A stretch of DNA of 64,000 bases from Mobilicoccus massiliensis (GTDB taxonomy: Bacteria > Actinomycetota > Actinomycetes > Actinomycetales > Dermatophilaceae), in contig NZ_LN651326.1 in the NCBI RefSeq assembly GCF_000826525.2, positions 62,001-126,000 on the forward strand. The letters run 5' to 3'. The number at the start of each line of letters is the position of its first letter. The first letter of the stretch is position 1. Positions 41,813 through 50,661 of this stretch are shown here, one piece after another. The translations under genes and the position numbers were made by a program. Under the pieces are notes generated by a model. It did not search any database. It saw only the letters and a program-made list of their open reading frames with translations, and was not told where the DNA came from.

Positions 41813-42715
41813 ATGCGGATCGCGATCATGGGCGCGGGGGCCGTCGGGTGCCATCTCGGGGGACGGCTCGCACAGGCCGGCCACGACGTGACTCTCGTGG
41901 GGAGGCCACGACTTCTCAAGGCTCTCGAGCAGGACGGCCTCCGTCTCGAGTCGACGGCCCGCGGCACCGACGACCGCGTTCGGGTCCGGGCGACGACCGA
42001 CCCCGCCGCGGTCCGAGAGGCCGACGCCGTGCTCGTCTGCGTCAAGTCCCTCGCGACCGAGGAGGCAGGCACGCAGATCGCTCCTCATCTGCGCCCGGGC
42101 GCCCTCGTCGTCAGCGTGCAGAACGGCCTCGACAACGCCGAGGTGCTGCGAACGGCGATCGGGCGCGACGACGTCACCGTGTACCCGTCGGTGATCTACG
42201 TCGCGGTGGGCATGGCCGGTGCCGCGCACGTGCGGCACGTGGGTGGCGGGCGCGTCCTCCTGCCTGATTCTGCCTCGTCCGCGCTGGTCACGGCGCTCCG
42301 AGACGCGGTCGAGGTCGAGACCGTGAGCGACGTCGTGCCGGCCCAGTGGACGAAGTTCGTCGTCAACTGCGCCTGGAACGCCCTCTCGGCCCTCACCGGG
42401 CTGAGTTACGCGCGGCTCAACGACAGTCCGCACATCCCCGCGGTCCTCGAGCAGATCGTCGGCGAGTGCGACGCCGTGGCCCGCGCCGAGGGAGTCACGC
42501 TCGACGACCCGCTCGGCGCGACCCTCGCCCTCGTCGCGGTGATGCCCGACCAGCTCTCCTCCACCGCGCAGGACCTCGCGGCGGGTCGGCGGACCGAGAT
42601 CGACCAGCTCAACGGCCACGTCGTGCGTCGTGGTGCCGAGCTGGGCATCCCCACGCCCGCCAACGAACTGCTGCTCGCGTTGACGAGGATCGCGGAGGAG
42701 ACCCGGCCGCACTGA
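41813..42715 (+). CDS. panE: 2-dehydropantoate 2-reductase
   Basis: The 300-residue protein has the NADPH motif MRIAIMGAGAVGCHLGGRLA, CVKS with the conserved Lys, VSVQNGLDN, and the catalytic segment WTKFVVNCAWNALSALTG, which carries the Lys and Asn of PanE. It reduces ketopantoate to pantoate in pantothenate/CoA synthesis. The ATG follows AGGATC, a moderate site. No other pantothenate gene is near. It is convergent with cueP across 40 bases. Confidence 0.9.
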   Translation: MRIAIMGAGAVGCHLGGRLAQAGHDVTLVGRPRLLKALEQDGLRLESTARGTDDRVRVRATTDPAAVREADAVLVCVKSLATEEAGTQIAPHLRPGALVVSVQNGLDNAEVLRTAIGRDDVTVYPSVIYVAVGMAGAAHVRHVGGGRVLLPDSASSALVTALRDAVEVETVSDVVPAQWTKFVVNCAWNALSALTGLSYARLNDSPHIPAVLEQIVGECDAVARAEGVTLDDPLGATLALVAVMPDQLSSTAQDLAAGRRTEIDQLNGHVVRRGAELGIPTPANELLLALTRIAEETRPH

Positions 42716-42755
42716 CCTGCCGAGACCGACCTGTAGGCCTCGGTGCCGGGAGACG

Positions 42756-43436
42756 TCAGGTGAGCTGCATCGTCGTGATGCAGGTGGGGCTGGTGGTATC
42801 GGTGACGAACGGCGCGCTGACGCTCTTGCCGTCGTAGTCGAACCGCATGGTGCCGCGGATGTCGCGCGGCAGCCAGAAGCCGACGAACCCGTTCTCGAAC
42901 GTCGTCGCCGGCCCCTCGTAGAGCACCGTGCCGTCGTCCTTGGTCACCTTGGCGGTCATCGCCGCCTTGGGGAGTTCACCCTTGCAGCCGGTGAGGCTGT
43001 GGTTGACGCACTCGTGAGTCTGCGTCGCGTAGGGGGCGACGGACATGTAGAACAGGTCGTCCGGCACGGGGATCGTCGTCCTCGTGCCTGCCGATTCGTC
43101 CTCGAGCTGCAGGTGATCGGGCCGGATCGAGGCCTTGAGCCCGGAGCCGCGGTGGGCGTTGGTCTCGTCGAGGTCGTCGACGATCTCGACGACGCTCTTG
43201 CCGTCGAGGCCGTACTTCGCGAGCATCGGATCCTTGACCGCGGGGGCGGCCGCTGTCGCCTTCTTCGTCGTGTCGATGACCGACGCCCCACCGGCCTGGT
43301 CGCCGGTCTGGCCTCCGGCCGCGGCGCTCGTCGCAGCGCCCTGCGCGGCGTTCTGGTCTCCCGCCGAGCCGTTCGAGCCACACCCGGAGAGAAGAAGGGC
43401 GGCCGCGAGGGCGACGGTCAGCGTGCGCGTGCGCAT
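42756..43436 (-). CDS. cueP: CueP family copper-binding lipoprotein
   Basis: The 226-residue protein from ATG 43436 has a lipoprotein signal ending LLSGC (Cys19) and a low-complexity linker, then a CueP domain: KYGLDGKSVVEIVDDLDETN, FYMSVAPYATQTHECVNHSL then TGCKGELP, TTFENGFVGFWLPRDIRGTM and a closing SPTCITTMQLT. The three conserved Cys, in THEC, TGC and TCIT, are CueP copper ligands or disulfides. In enterobacteria CueP is a periplasmic copper metallochaperone that supplies superoxide dismutase. Here it would be membrane-tethered outside the cell. TTGACA lies about 45 bases upstream on the minus strand. Confidence 0.9.
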   Translation of the reverse strand: MRTRTLTVALAAALLLSGCGSNGSAGDQNAAQGAATSAAAGGQTGDQAGGASVIDTTKKATAAAPAVKDPMLAKYGLDGKSVVEIVDDLDETNAHRGSGLKASIRPDHLQLEDESAGTRTTIPVPDDLFYMSVAPYATQTHECVNHSLTGCKGELPKAAMTAKVTKDDGTVLYEGPATTFENGFVGFWLPRDIRGTMRFDYDGKSVSAPFVTDTTSPTCITTMQLT

Positions 43437-43795
43437 GGGAACTCCGATCTCGAGCTGTTTTGCTCCATTTTCGTCCGTGTCAATGATGTGCGAGCCGTCG
43501 AGGGCGCCGTCGGGACCCAGGTCCCGGATTCGACCCCGCACCTCCCATCCATGCCCTCGCCGCATCCACGACGACGCCACCCGCACGACCGCGCAGGTGA
43601 ACGGCGTCCCGCACCACCGCGACCGCGGGCGGCCACCCCTGAACCCTGGATGAACTCTGCGTCTGCGCAGGTCAGCGCGGTCTGCCGCTCATCTCATCGA
43701 CACATCCGGGCACCCGTGCGCGCGCGAGAGTCGGCTACTGTCGAGGTGATTCGCCCTGAGGCATCGGCCGCACCCGCAGACGAGCTGGAGACGAC
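43437..43795. other. 359-base divergent gap between cueP and glgP
   Basis: On the minus strand TTGACA (43483-43478) with AAACAG 17 bases on (43460-43455) is a possible cueP promoter, with a poor -10. I see no RNA gene, palindrome or supported ORF in the rest. A weak ribosome-binding site (GGAG) precedes the glgP GTG. Confidence 0.5.
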
Positions 43796-46360
43796 GTGAC
43801 CCACGAGCCCGACATCCACCACGACGACTCGCGAAACGTCGGCGAGACCCCCGAGATGGCGACCCACGTCACCGGGCCGCACTTTCGACCCACTCACGAA
43901 AGCGCCCTGACGCCCGCGGTCGCTCCGCACCGGAACGTCGACGGGTTCGTGCGTCAGTTCATGCGCGAACTCAACTACACCCAGGGCGTACCGCTCTCGC
44001 GCTCGACGGTCAACGACCAGTACATGGCGCTGGCCCGCACGGTGCGCAACTACCTCATGCACGACTGGATCGCGACCGGCAAGCGCCGCCGCGACGCGGG
44101 CAAGCGGGTCATCGGGTACCTCTCGGCCGAGTACCTCCTCGGACGCCAGATGGACAACGCCCTGCTCGCGGCCGACCTCACCGAGATCGCCCGGGAGGCC
44201 ATGACGGAGTGCGGCCTCGACTTCGACCTGTTGCGCGCGCAGGAGATCGAGCCGGGCCTCGGCAACGGCGGCCTCGGGCGGCTCGCGGCGTGCTTCGTCG
44301 ACTCCCTCGCCACGATGGACGTGCCGTGCATCGGCTACGGCATCCGTTACGAGTACGGCATCTTCAAGCAGACGTTCGTCGACGGCCGCCAGGTCGAGGT
44401 GCCGGACGCGTGGCTCGCCCTGGGCTCGCCGTGGGAGTTCCCCCAGCCCGACCGGGCGGTCCGTATCGACTTCGGGGGTCACACCGAGGTCTACACCGGC
44501 GACGACGGCCGCGAGCGCGTGCGCTGGGTGCCGAGCTGGAACGTGCGCGCGGTGCCCTACCACCTGCTCGTGCCGGGTTACCGCAACGGCGTCGTCAACA
44601 CCCTGCGGTTGTGGAGCGCCCGGGCCACCCAGGCGTTCGACCTGCAGATCTTCAACTCCGGCGACTACGCCGAGGCCGTGCGGGCGCAAACCTTCGCCGA
44701 GAACATCACCAAGGTGCTCTACCCGGAGGACTCCACACCCCAGGGTCGTGAGCTGCGTCTGCAGCAGCAGTACTTCTTCGTCTCGGCCTCGTTGCAGGAC
44801 TTCATCGAGCACACCCTGCCCGAGGACTTCGACCTGCACCGACTGCCCGAGCGAATCACTTTCCAGCTCAACGACACCCACCCCGTCATCGCGATTCCCG
44901 AGCTCATGCGCCTGCTCATCGACGAGCACGACTTCGAATGGGACGAGGCGTGGGAGGTCACGTGCCAGTGCTTCGACTACACGTGTCACACGCTGCTGCC
45001 CGAGGCTCTCGAGGTGTGGCCGGTCGAGCTGCTGGGCCGGCTGCTGCCGCGCCACCTCGAGATCATCTACCGCATCAACGAGGACTTCCTCGAGGAGGTG
45101 CGCGAGCGCTTCGACGGTGATGTCATGCGCACTCGTCGCATGTCGATCATCCAGGAGAATCCCGAGCGTGCCGTGCGCATGGCCTACCTCGCCACGGTCG
45201 CCGCCGGTCACGTCAACGGTGTGGCCGCGCTGCACTCGGAGTTGCTGCGCGACAAGGTGCTGCCGGACTTCTCGCAGATGTGGCCCGCGAAGTTCACGAA
45301 CGTCACCAACGGCATCACGCCCCGGCGGTTCATCCGCATCGCCAACCCGGGCATGTCGGAGCTCATCACCGAGGCCATCGGCGACGGCTGGGTCACCCAC
45401 CTGGAGCAGTTGCGCGAGTTGGAGCCGTTCGCGGACGACGCGGGGTTCCGGGAGCGGTTCCGGGCGGTCAAGGCCGAGAACAAGGAGCGGCTCGCGGCCT
45501 TGCTGCACCACCGCGACGGCATCGAGCTGCCCCAGGGCAACATGCTCGACGTCATGGTCAAGCGCCTGCACGAGTACAAGCGGCAGAGCCTCAAGCTGCT
45601 GCACATCGTCTCGCTGTACGAGCGCCTCGTCTCCGGCGAGGCCGACCCGAGTTCGATCACTCCGCGGACGTTCGTCTTCGGCGCCAAGGCCGCCCCCGGG
45701 TACTTCATGGCCAAGGAGACCATCGCCCTCATCAACGCGGTCGCCAAGACGATCGACGAGGACCCGCGGGTCGAGGGCCGGCTCGCGGTCGCGTTCCCCG
45801 CGAACTACAACGTCACCCTCGCCGAGACGCTCATCCCCGCGGCCGACCTCTCGGAGCAGATCAGCCTCGCCGGCAAGGAGGCCTCCGGCACGGGCAACAT
45901 GAAGTTCGCCCTCAACGGCGCGCTGACGATCGGCACCGACGACGGTGCCAACGTCGAGATCCGCGAGCTCGTGGGCGACGACAACTTCTTCCTCTTCGGC
46001 ATGCGCGAGCCCGAGGTCGCGGCCCTGCAGGCCAAGGGGTATGCCCCCGGCGAGTTCTACGCCGGCAGCGAGCAGCTCAAGCGCGCCATCGACTTCCTCG
46101 CCAGCGGTGCCGCCACCGGCGGAGACCGTTCTCGTGCGGCGGCGTTCGTCGACGACCTGCTCGGTAAGGACCGGTTCATGGCCCTCGCCGACTTCGACGC
46201 CTACCTCGCCGCGCAGGCCGAGGTGGACGCCAAGTACGCCGATCCGGAGGCATGGACGCGCTCGGCGATCCTCAACGTCGCCCGGTGCGGCTTCTTCTCC
46301 TCCGACCGCTCGATGCGCGACTACCTCGACCGCATCTGGGAGGTTCCGGCCGTCATCTGA
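43796..46360 (+). CDS. glgP: glycogen/starch/alpha-glucan phosphorylase
   Basis: The 854-residue protein is a full-length phosphorylase. GYLSAEYLLGRQMDNALLAA and EPGLGNGGLGRLAACFVDSL are the N-terminal signatures, and EASGTGNMKFALNGALTIGT holds the PLP lysine at about residue 703. It releases glucose 1-phosphate from glycogen or maltodextrin. The N-terminus is extended by about 20 residues before the domain; ATG 43856 is a possible start. The gene is not in a glg operon here. It is followed by an R2 nested repeat that may act as a terminator. Confidence 0.95.
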   Translation: MTHEPDIHHDDSRNVGETPEMATHVTGPHFRPTHESALTPAVAPHRNVDGFVRQFMRELNYTQGVPLSRSTVNDQYMALARTVRNYLMHDWIATGKRRRDAGKRVIGYLSAEYLLGRQMDNALLAADLTEIAREAMTECGLDFDLLRAQEIEPGLGNGGLGRLAACFVDSLATMDVPCIGYGIRYEYGIFKQTFVDGRQVEVPDAWLALGSPWEFPQPDRAVRIDFGGHTEVYTGDDGRERVRWVPSWNVRAVPYHLLVPGYRNGVVNTLRLWSARATQAFDLQIFNSGDYAEAVRAQTFAENITKVLYPEDSTPQGRELRLQQQYFFVSASLQDFIEHTLPEDFDLHRLPERITFQLNDTHPVIAIPELMRLLIDEHDFEWDEAWEVTCQCFDYTCHTLLPEALEVWPVELLGRLLPRHLEIIYRINEDFLEEVRERFDGDVMRTRRMSIIQENPERAVRMAYLATVAAGHVNGVAALHSELLRDKVLPDFSQMWPAKFTNVTNGITPRRFIRIANPGMSELITEAIGDGWVTHLEQLRELEPFADDAGFRERFRAVKAENKERLAALLHHRDGIELPQGNMLDVMVKRLHEYKRQSLKLLHIVSLYERLVSGEADPSSITPRTFVFGAKAAPGYFMAKETIALINAVAKTIDEDPRVEGRLAVAFPANYNVTLAETLIPAADLSEQISLAGKEASGTGNMKFALNGALTIGTDDGANVEIRELVGDDNFFLFGMREPEVAALQAKGYAPGEFYAGSEQLKRAIDFLASGAATGGDRSRAAAFVDDLLGKDRFMALADFDAYLAAQAEVDAKYADPEAWTRSAILNVARCGFFSSDRSMRDYLDRIWEVPAVI

Positions 46361-46372
46361 CGTGGCAAGCGA

Positions 46373-46417
46373 GGTGGCAGCGAATCGGGGGTGATCACCC
46401 CAGGTTCGCTGCCATCC
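46373..46417. repeat. nested inverted repeat, family R2 copy 2 (possible terminator)
   Basis: GGTGGCAGCGAA (46373-46384) pairs with TTCGCTGCCATC (46405-46416) with one G-U, and the inner GGGGTGATCACCCC (46388-46401) is a perfect 14-base palindrome. The right arm continues GCTGCCATCCCGTCTTCCACG, which differs from copy 1 at 3646-3666 by one base. It follows the glgP stop by 12 bases. Confidence 0.83.
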
Positions 46418-46530
46418 CGTCTTCCACGACGGAGAGCGGCGGGGCGAGTGGGCGTCCGAGCGGCGAGCCGGCTCTCGAATCGTGTGTTGGCGAGCGGATT
46501 CGGGGGTTCGCGGCGGCTAGGGTTCCGCAC

Positions 46531-47934
46531 ATGACGGGTACAGATCGAGTGGCCGATGCCCCGAGACGGGTGGCGATCGTCGGCGCCGGGCCGTCGGGGC
46601 TGTTCGCGGCGCAGGCGCTGCTCTCCCAGGACGAGGTGCCGGTGGAGGTCGACGTCATCGACCGGCTGCCCACGCCGTTCGGGCTGGTCAGGTACGGCGT
46701 GGCGCCGGATCACGATAGCATCAAGTCGGTCGCGACGGCCCTCGCACGCGTCTTCGACGCCGAACACCTGCGCTTTCTCGGTCTGGTCGACTTCGGGGAG
46801 GACGTGACCCGCGACGAGCTGCTGGCCGCCTACGACGCGGTGATCTATGCCGCGGGGGCCAGCGAGGACCGGCGGATGAACGTCCCCGGGGAGTCCCTGC
46901 CCGGCAGCGTCTCGGCGCGCGAGTTCGTGGCCTGGTACTCCGGGCACCCCGATGCCTTGGCTCAGGACCTCGCCGGGGTCGAGTCGGCGGTCGCGGTCGG
47001 GGTGGGCAACGTCGCCGTCGACGTCGCACGCATCCTCACCCGTGACCCGGCCGACCTCGAGCGCACCGACATGCCCCAGGCGGTCATCGACGTGCTCGCC
47101 TCGCACACGATCGCCGACATGTGGATCGTCGGCCGACGCGGCCCCCATCACGCGAGCTTCACCACCAAGGAGCTGCGTGAGCTCTGCTCGCTCGACGGCG
47201 TGCAGGTCAGGGTCGCCGCCGACGCGTTCGAGCACATCGACGAGGCCGATCTCGACCGCCGCACCCGCACCAACGTCGAGGTGCTGCGGGAGGCGGCGCA
47301 GCGTCAGGTCCCGGAGGCGCGCTGCCGCCTCCACTTCCTCTTCTGGCGTCGGCCGGTCACTCTCGAGGGCACCGACCACGTCACCGGCATCACGCTGGAG
47401 CGCACGGCACTCGACGAGTCCGGCCGTGTCGTCGGCACGGGCGAGACGTCGACGCTCGACGCCGAGCTCGTACTCCGGGCGATCGGCTATCGCGGCGTCC
47501 CGCTGCCGGGGCTGCCGTTCGACCTCGAACACGGAGTCATCCCCAACGAGGACGGACGCGTCACCACCGAGGACGGACACGTGCTGCCCCGTGAGTACGT
47601 CGTCGGGTGGATCAAGCGTGGCCCGATCGGTGTCATCGGCACGAACAAGTCCGACGCGGCGCAGACGGTCAGGCTGCTGCTCGAGGATCTCGCGCACCTC
47701 CCGCGCGATGCGTCCGAGGACGCGGCCCTGCTCGACCTCGACCGCCACCTCGCCGAGCGGGGTCTGCATCCGACGACGTTCGAGGACTGGCGCCGCATCG
47801 AGGAGGCGGAGGCCGCGCGCGGTGACGAGCTGGGCCGAGCGCGCACGAAGATCGAGGCGTGGTCGGAGCTGCTCGACCTCGTCGCCCTCGATCGCCCCGG
47901 CGGCCCACCGACACCGGCGGACGGCATCCGATGA
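46531..47934 (+). CDS. fprA: ferredoxin/adrenodoxin-type NADP+ reductase (FprA-like)
   Basis: The 467-residue protein has an FAD motif VAIVGAGPSGLFAAQALLSQ, RLPTPFGLVRYGVAPDH typical of adrenodoxin-reductase-like enzymes, an NADP motif VAVGVGNVAVDVARILTRDP, and WIVGRRGPHHASFTTKELRE. GWIKRGPIGVIGTNKSDA near the end is the conserved second FAD contact. Such enzymes pass electrons between NADPH and ferredoxins in the cytoplasm. No ferredoxin gene is adjacent. The ATG at 46531 gives MTGTDRVADAPRRVAIVG; the long upstream frame overlaps glgP and is not coding. Confidence 0.92.
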   Translation: MTGTDRVADAPRRVAIVGAGPSGLFAAQALLSQDEVPVEVDVIDRLPTPFGLVRYGVAPDHDSIKSVATALARVFDAEHLRFLGLVDFGEDVTRDELLAAYDAVIYAAGASEDRRMNVPGESLPGSVSAREFVAWYSGHPDALAQDLAGVESAVAVGVGNVAVDVARILTRDPADLERTDMPQAVIDVLASHTIADMWIVGRRGPHHASFTTKELRELCSLDGVQVRVAADAFEHIDEADLDRRTRTNVEVLREAAQRQVPEARCRLHFLFWRRPVTLEGTDHVTGITLERTALDESGRVVGTGETSTLDAELVLRAIGYRGVPLPGLPFDLEHGVIPNEDGRVTTEDGHVLPREYVVGWIKRGPIGVIGTNKSDAAQTVRLLLEDLAHLPRDASEDAALLDLDRHLAERGLHPTTFEDWRRIEEAEAARGDELGRARTKIEAWSELLDLVALDRPGGPPTPADGIR

Positions 47935-48032
47935 CGCGGCACGGACCGGAGGATATGGACCATGGTCCCGACATCGCACTTTCGCTCGTTTGCTCCGGGA
48001 CAAGTCCGTAGACTTCGAACCAGGCGGCCCCC

Positions 48033-48042
48033 GGCATAGGCC
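48033..48042. promoter_or_regulatory. GGNATAGGCC motif upstream of the two-component pair
   Basis: GGCATAGGCC sits within CCGGCATAGGCCGG (48031-48044), 5-bp arms around ATAG, 127 bases before the kinase start. The same motif precedes nrfHA and the cytochrome-assembly operon at similar distances. The 234-base leader also has a palindrome GGACCATGGTCC at 47957-47968. Confidence 0.4.
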
Positions 48043-48168
48043 GGTGGGCACGTCGGAGCAGCGGAGTCGTTCGCAAGCGATACAGGACCGGCGCGAGACG
48101 GACCGATCTCGTTCCGAGCCCAACGGCCCAGACCGACACGAGCGACGCAGGACCGGGAGGTGACGCAC

Positions 48169-49164
48169 ATGCGACCCGAACCGGCGTCCTCCCACCCGCT
48201 GCAGGAGCTCGACCCGGCGCTGCTGCGTGACGACCGCGAAGGGGCCGAGTGGCTGCGCCGGCTGCGCATCCTCGCCCTCGTCCTCCCGACCGCGTTCCTG
48301 CTCGTCGTTCTCGTCGGCCGCGGGATCTTCGTGCGCACGATCTCTCCCGACCACGGTCACGCCGTGCTCGATGCGGCGCTCGTCGTGGGCACCATCGCGT
48401 TCTCGGTCACGATGTTCTCGCTCATCGACCGCAGCTACCGCGTCGTTCTGCAGGAGAGCCGCGACGTCGCGGCCGTCGACGCCACGTTCGCGGAGCGTGA
48501 CCGCATCGCCCGGGAGATGCACGACAGCCTCGCGCAGGCCCTCGGCGCCGCCCACCTGCGGCTCGCCGCGATCGGCCACCACCCCGACGTCTCGGCCTCC
48601 CCCGAGGTGCGCGCCGAGCTCGAGGACCTCGGCCACATGTGCCACGAGGCCTACGGCGACGTTCGCGAGGCGATCCTCGGCCTGCGCGAGTCGGGCCGCA
48701 CCGACCGCACGTTGCTGGAATCGCTGGAGACCTATGTCGCGACGTTCTCGCGGCAGTCCGGCATCGCCACCAGCCTCGACACCGCGCTCGGCGAGCTGAC
48801 GATGCCGCCGCACCACGAGCTGCAACTCATCCGCGTCGTGCAGGAGGCCCTGACCAACGTGCGCAAGCACTCCCACGCCCGCACCGCGCATGTGTGCATC
48901 GGCGCCGAACCGGGATCCGTCGTGGTCGTCGTCGAGGACGACGGGTGTGGCTTCGACGCTCGTGACATCGCCGACAACCGGTTCGGGCTCTCGACGATGA
49001 GCGAACGCACCCACCTGCTCGGCGGGCGGCTGACGATCGACTCCTCCCCCGGCGGAGGCACCCGCGTGCTGCTGATGATCCCCGCCGGCCGTGGGATCCA
49101 CGTCGCTCCCGCGCCCCAGCCCGCGCACACCGAGCCCTCCGCGCAGTCGTCGGTGAGCGCATGA
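48169..49164 (+). CDS. sensor histidine kinase, NarX/NreB-like
   Basis: The 331-residue protein has two N-terminal transmembrane helices (ILALVLPTAFLLVVLVG and VLDAALVVGTIAFSVTMFSL) with a short external loop, a cytoplasmic HisKA_3 segment ERDRIAREMHDSLAQALGAA with the phosphorylated His at about residue 118, and a HATPase domain with VVQEALTNVRKHSHARTAHV and the RFGLSTMSERTHLLGGRL G box. No cytoplasmic sensor domain (PAS, GAF, heme) is present, so the signal is likely sensed in or just outside the membrane. GGGAGGTGA lies five bases before ATG 48169. It overlaps the regulator gene by ATGA and precedes nrfHA. Confidence 0.92.
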   Translation: MRPEPASSHPLQELDPALLRDDREGAEWLRRLRILALVLPTAFLLVVLVGRGIFVRTISPDHGHAVLDAALVVGTIAFSVTMFSLIDRSYRVVLQESRDVAAVDATFAERDRIAREMHDSLAQALGAAHLRLAAIGHHPDVSASPEVRAELEDLGHMCHEAYGDVREAILGLRESGRTDRTLLESLETYVATFSRQSGIATSLDTALGELTMPPHHELQLIRVVQEALTNVRKHSHARTAHVCIGAEPGSVVVVVEDDGCGFDARDIADNRFGLSTMSERTHLLGGRLTIDSSPGGGTRVLLMIPAGRGIHVAPAPQPAHTEPSAQSSVSA

Positions 49165-49865
49165 ACACCCGGCCGGGGACGTCGGACGCCGCGGCACCGG
49201 CGCGCATCCTGCTCGTCGACGACCAGGGCCTCTTTCGTGGCGCCGTCGCGCGCATCGTCGACGGACAGCCCGACATGACCGTCGTCGGCGAGGCGGTCAA
49301 CGGCCTCGAGGCGCTCGAGATGGCGCACTCCCTGCAGCCCGACGTCATCGTCATGGACGTCGAGATGCCGGTCATGGACGGGGTCGAGGCCGCCGGTCTC
49401 ATGCGCGAACAGCTCCCGCACATCAAGATCGTCATGCTCACCGTGAGCGAGGACGACGACCACCTCATGCGGGCCGTGCGCCTCGGCGTCCACGGCTACC
49501 TGCTCAAGGACATGCGCCCCGAGCAGCTCTTCGACATGATCCGTTCGGTCCTGCGCGACGAGACCCCGGTGGCACCCTCGCTCGTGGGCCGCCTCCTCGC
49601 CGAACTGCGTGAGGGCGGCCAGAAGCCGCGCACCCCCGAGGCCCCCCGACCCGATGCGCTGCTCAGCAACCGGGAGCTCGAGATCCTGCGTCTCGTCGCC
49701 CACGGGCTGTCGAACAAGGAGATCGGCAGCCGCCTGTCGATCACCGAGGGCACCGTGAAGAACCACGTGCACAACGCCCTGCAGAAGCTCGGCATGGAGA
49801 ACCGCATCCAGGCCGCGGCGTACATCGTGCGTCAGGGCCTCGGCTCGCCGCCGCCCGTGTCCTGA
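49161..49865 (+). CDS. NarL/LuxR-family response regulator
   Basis: The 234-residue protein has a receiver with [11 protein letters not shown], phosphoacceptor Asp in [13 protein letters not shown], Thr in [10 protein letters not shown] and Lys in YLLKDM, then a Lux[24 protein letters not shown] and [20 protein letters not shown]. It is the cognate regulator of the kinase it overlaps. By position, it is the likely controller of nrfHA and possibly of the cytochrome c assembly genes. Confidence 0.94.
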   Translation: MNTRPGTSDAAAPARILLVDDQGLFRGAVARIVDGQPDMTVVGEAVNGLEALEMAHSLQPDVIVMDVEMPVMDGVEAAGLMREQLPHIKIVMLTVSEDDDHLMRAVRLGVHGYLLKDMRPEQLFDMIRSVLRDETPVAPSLVGRLLAELREGGQKPRTPEAPRPDALLSNRELEILRLVAHGLSNKEIGSRLSITEGTVKNHVHNALQKLGMENRIQAAAYIVRQGLGSPPPVS

Positions 49866-50008
49866 CACCGCTCCTGATCGCCGCACGCGGCGCGCCTCGC
49901 GCTGCCACCGCGCCGCCCCACCCCGCCCGGCACACCCCGTGTCTCGGCCCCGGCATGACTTCTGCGGATACACGCCCCGGCCCGCCCCGACGTGCGGGGC
50001 ATAGCCCG

Positions 50009-50018
50009 GGGATAGGCC
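50009..50018. promoter_or_regulatory. GGNATAGGCC motif upstream of nrfHA
   Basis: GGGATAGGCC follows GGGCATAGCCC (49997-50007), so two ATAG-centred GC palindromic half-sites stand side by side 145 bases before nrfH. They resemble the motifs at 48033 and 52254. This is a candidate regulator-binding site; no consensus of a known regulator matches well. Confidence 0.4.
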
Positions 50019-50162
50019 CTCACCAGCGTCGATGTATCGGATTTCTACCGGTCGAGGGGTGTGAGAAACCTGAGCGCAGCTTGAGAATCGTCCCATGGAC
50101 ATCGTGCGTGCTGGCCCAGGGGTGAGACAGCCCCGTCGCAGGTGCGCCCGGAGGTGGGAGTC

Positions 50163-50657
50163 ATGAGCAAGAACCGTTGGTGGTCGAGCTTCGCCCGCAC
50201 GATCGGGATGAAGGGCCTCGTCTATTCGACGCTGGCCGTCCTCATCGGCTCGGCGCTCGGCCTCGGCGTGTTCACGTTCGGCTACGCCAAGGGGTTCGCC
50301 TACCTGGGCAACGACCCCAAGACGTGCAACAACTGCCACGCCATGAACGAGCAGTACGAGGGCTGGCTCAAGGGCAGTCACCACCACGTGGCCGGCTGCA
50401 ACGACTGCCACGCCCCGCACGACAACCTCATTCACAAGTACGCGGTCAAGGCCGAGAACGGCTTCTGGCACTCGCTGAAGTTCACGACGCAGGACTACCC
50501 CCTGAAGATCAAGATCCGCGAGAGCAACCGCAAGGTGACAGAGGCGTCGTGCGTGTACTGCCACGAGGGAATGGTCAGCGGCATCAACGCGACGCGCAAG
50601 CACGACCAGAAGATCTCCTGCATCCAATGTCACAGCCAAGTCGGGCACAAGAGGTGA
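50163..50657 (+). CDS. nrfH: NrfH, membrane tetraheme quinol dehydrogenase
   Basis: The 164-residue protein has one N-terminal transmembrane helix (LVYSTLAVLIGSALGLGVFT) and four CxxCH motifs: CNNCH, CNDCH, CVYCH and CIQCH, the exact count of NrfH. NrfH oxidises menaquinol at the membrane and passes electrons to NrfA outside the cell. A Met and His close to the first heme (CHAMNEQYEGW) include the usual unusual ligation. The ATG has GGAGGTGGGAG upstream, a strong site. nrfA begins four bases after its stop, so the complex is co-expressed. Confidence 0.95.
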   Translation: MSKNRWWSSFARTIGMKGLVYSTLAVLIGSALGLGVFTFGYAKGFAYLGNDPKTCNNCHAMNEQYEGWLKGSHHHVAGCNDCHAPHDNLIHKYAVKAENGFWHSLKFTTQDYPLKIKIRESNRKVTEASCVYCHEGMVSGINATRKHDQKISCIQCHSQVGHKR

Positions 50658-50661
50658 GGGC

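Noticed and set aside
43694..45604. 636-codon open frame on the minus strand
   Set aside because: It is opposite the glycogen phosphorylase gene, whose plus-strand frame carries all family motifs.
47990..48020. DosR-type box in the leader of the NarX-like kinase
   Set aside because: GGGACAAGTCC looks similar, but the half-sites are two bases too close and the outer conserved positions do not match.
46321..49197. 958-codon open frame on the minus strand
   Set aside because: It is a shadow of the FprA-like gene and the sensor kinase gene, with no recognisable domain.
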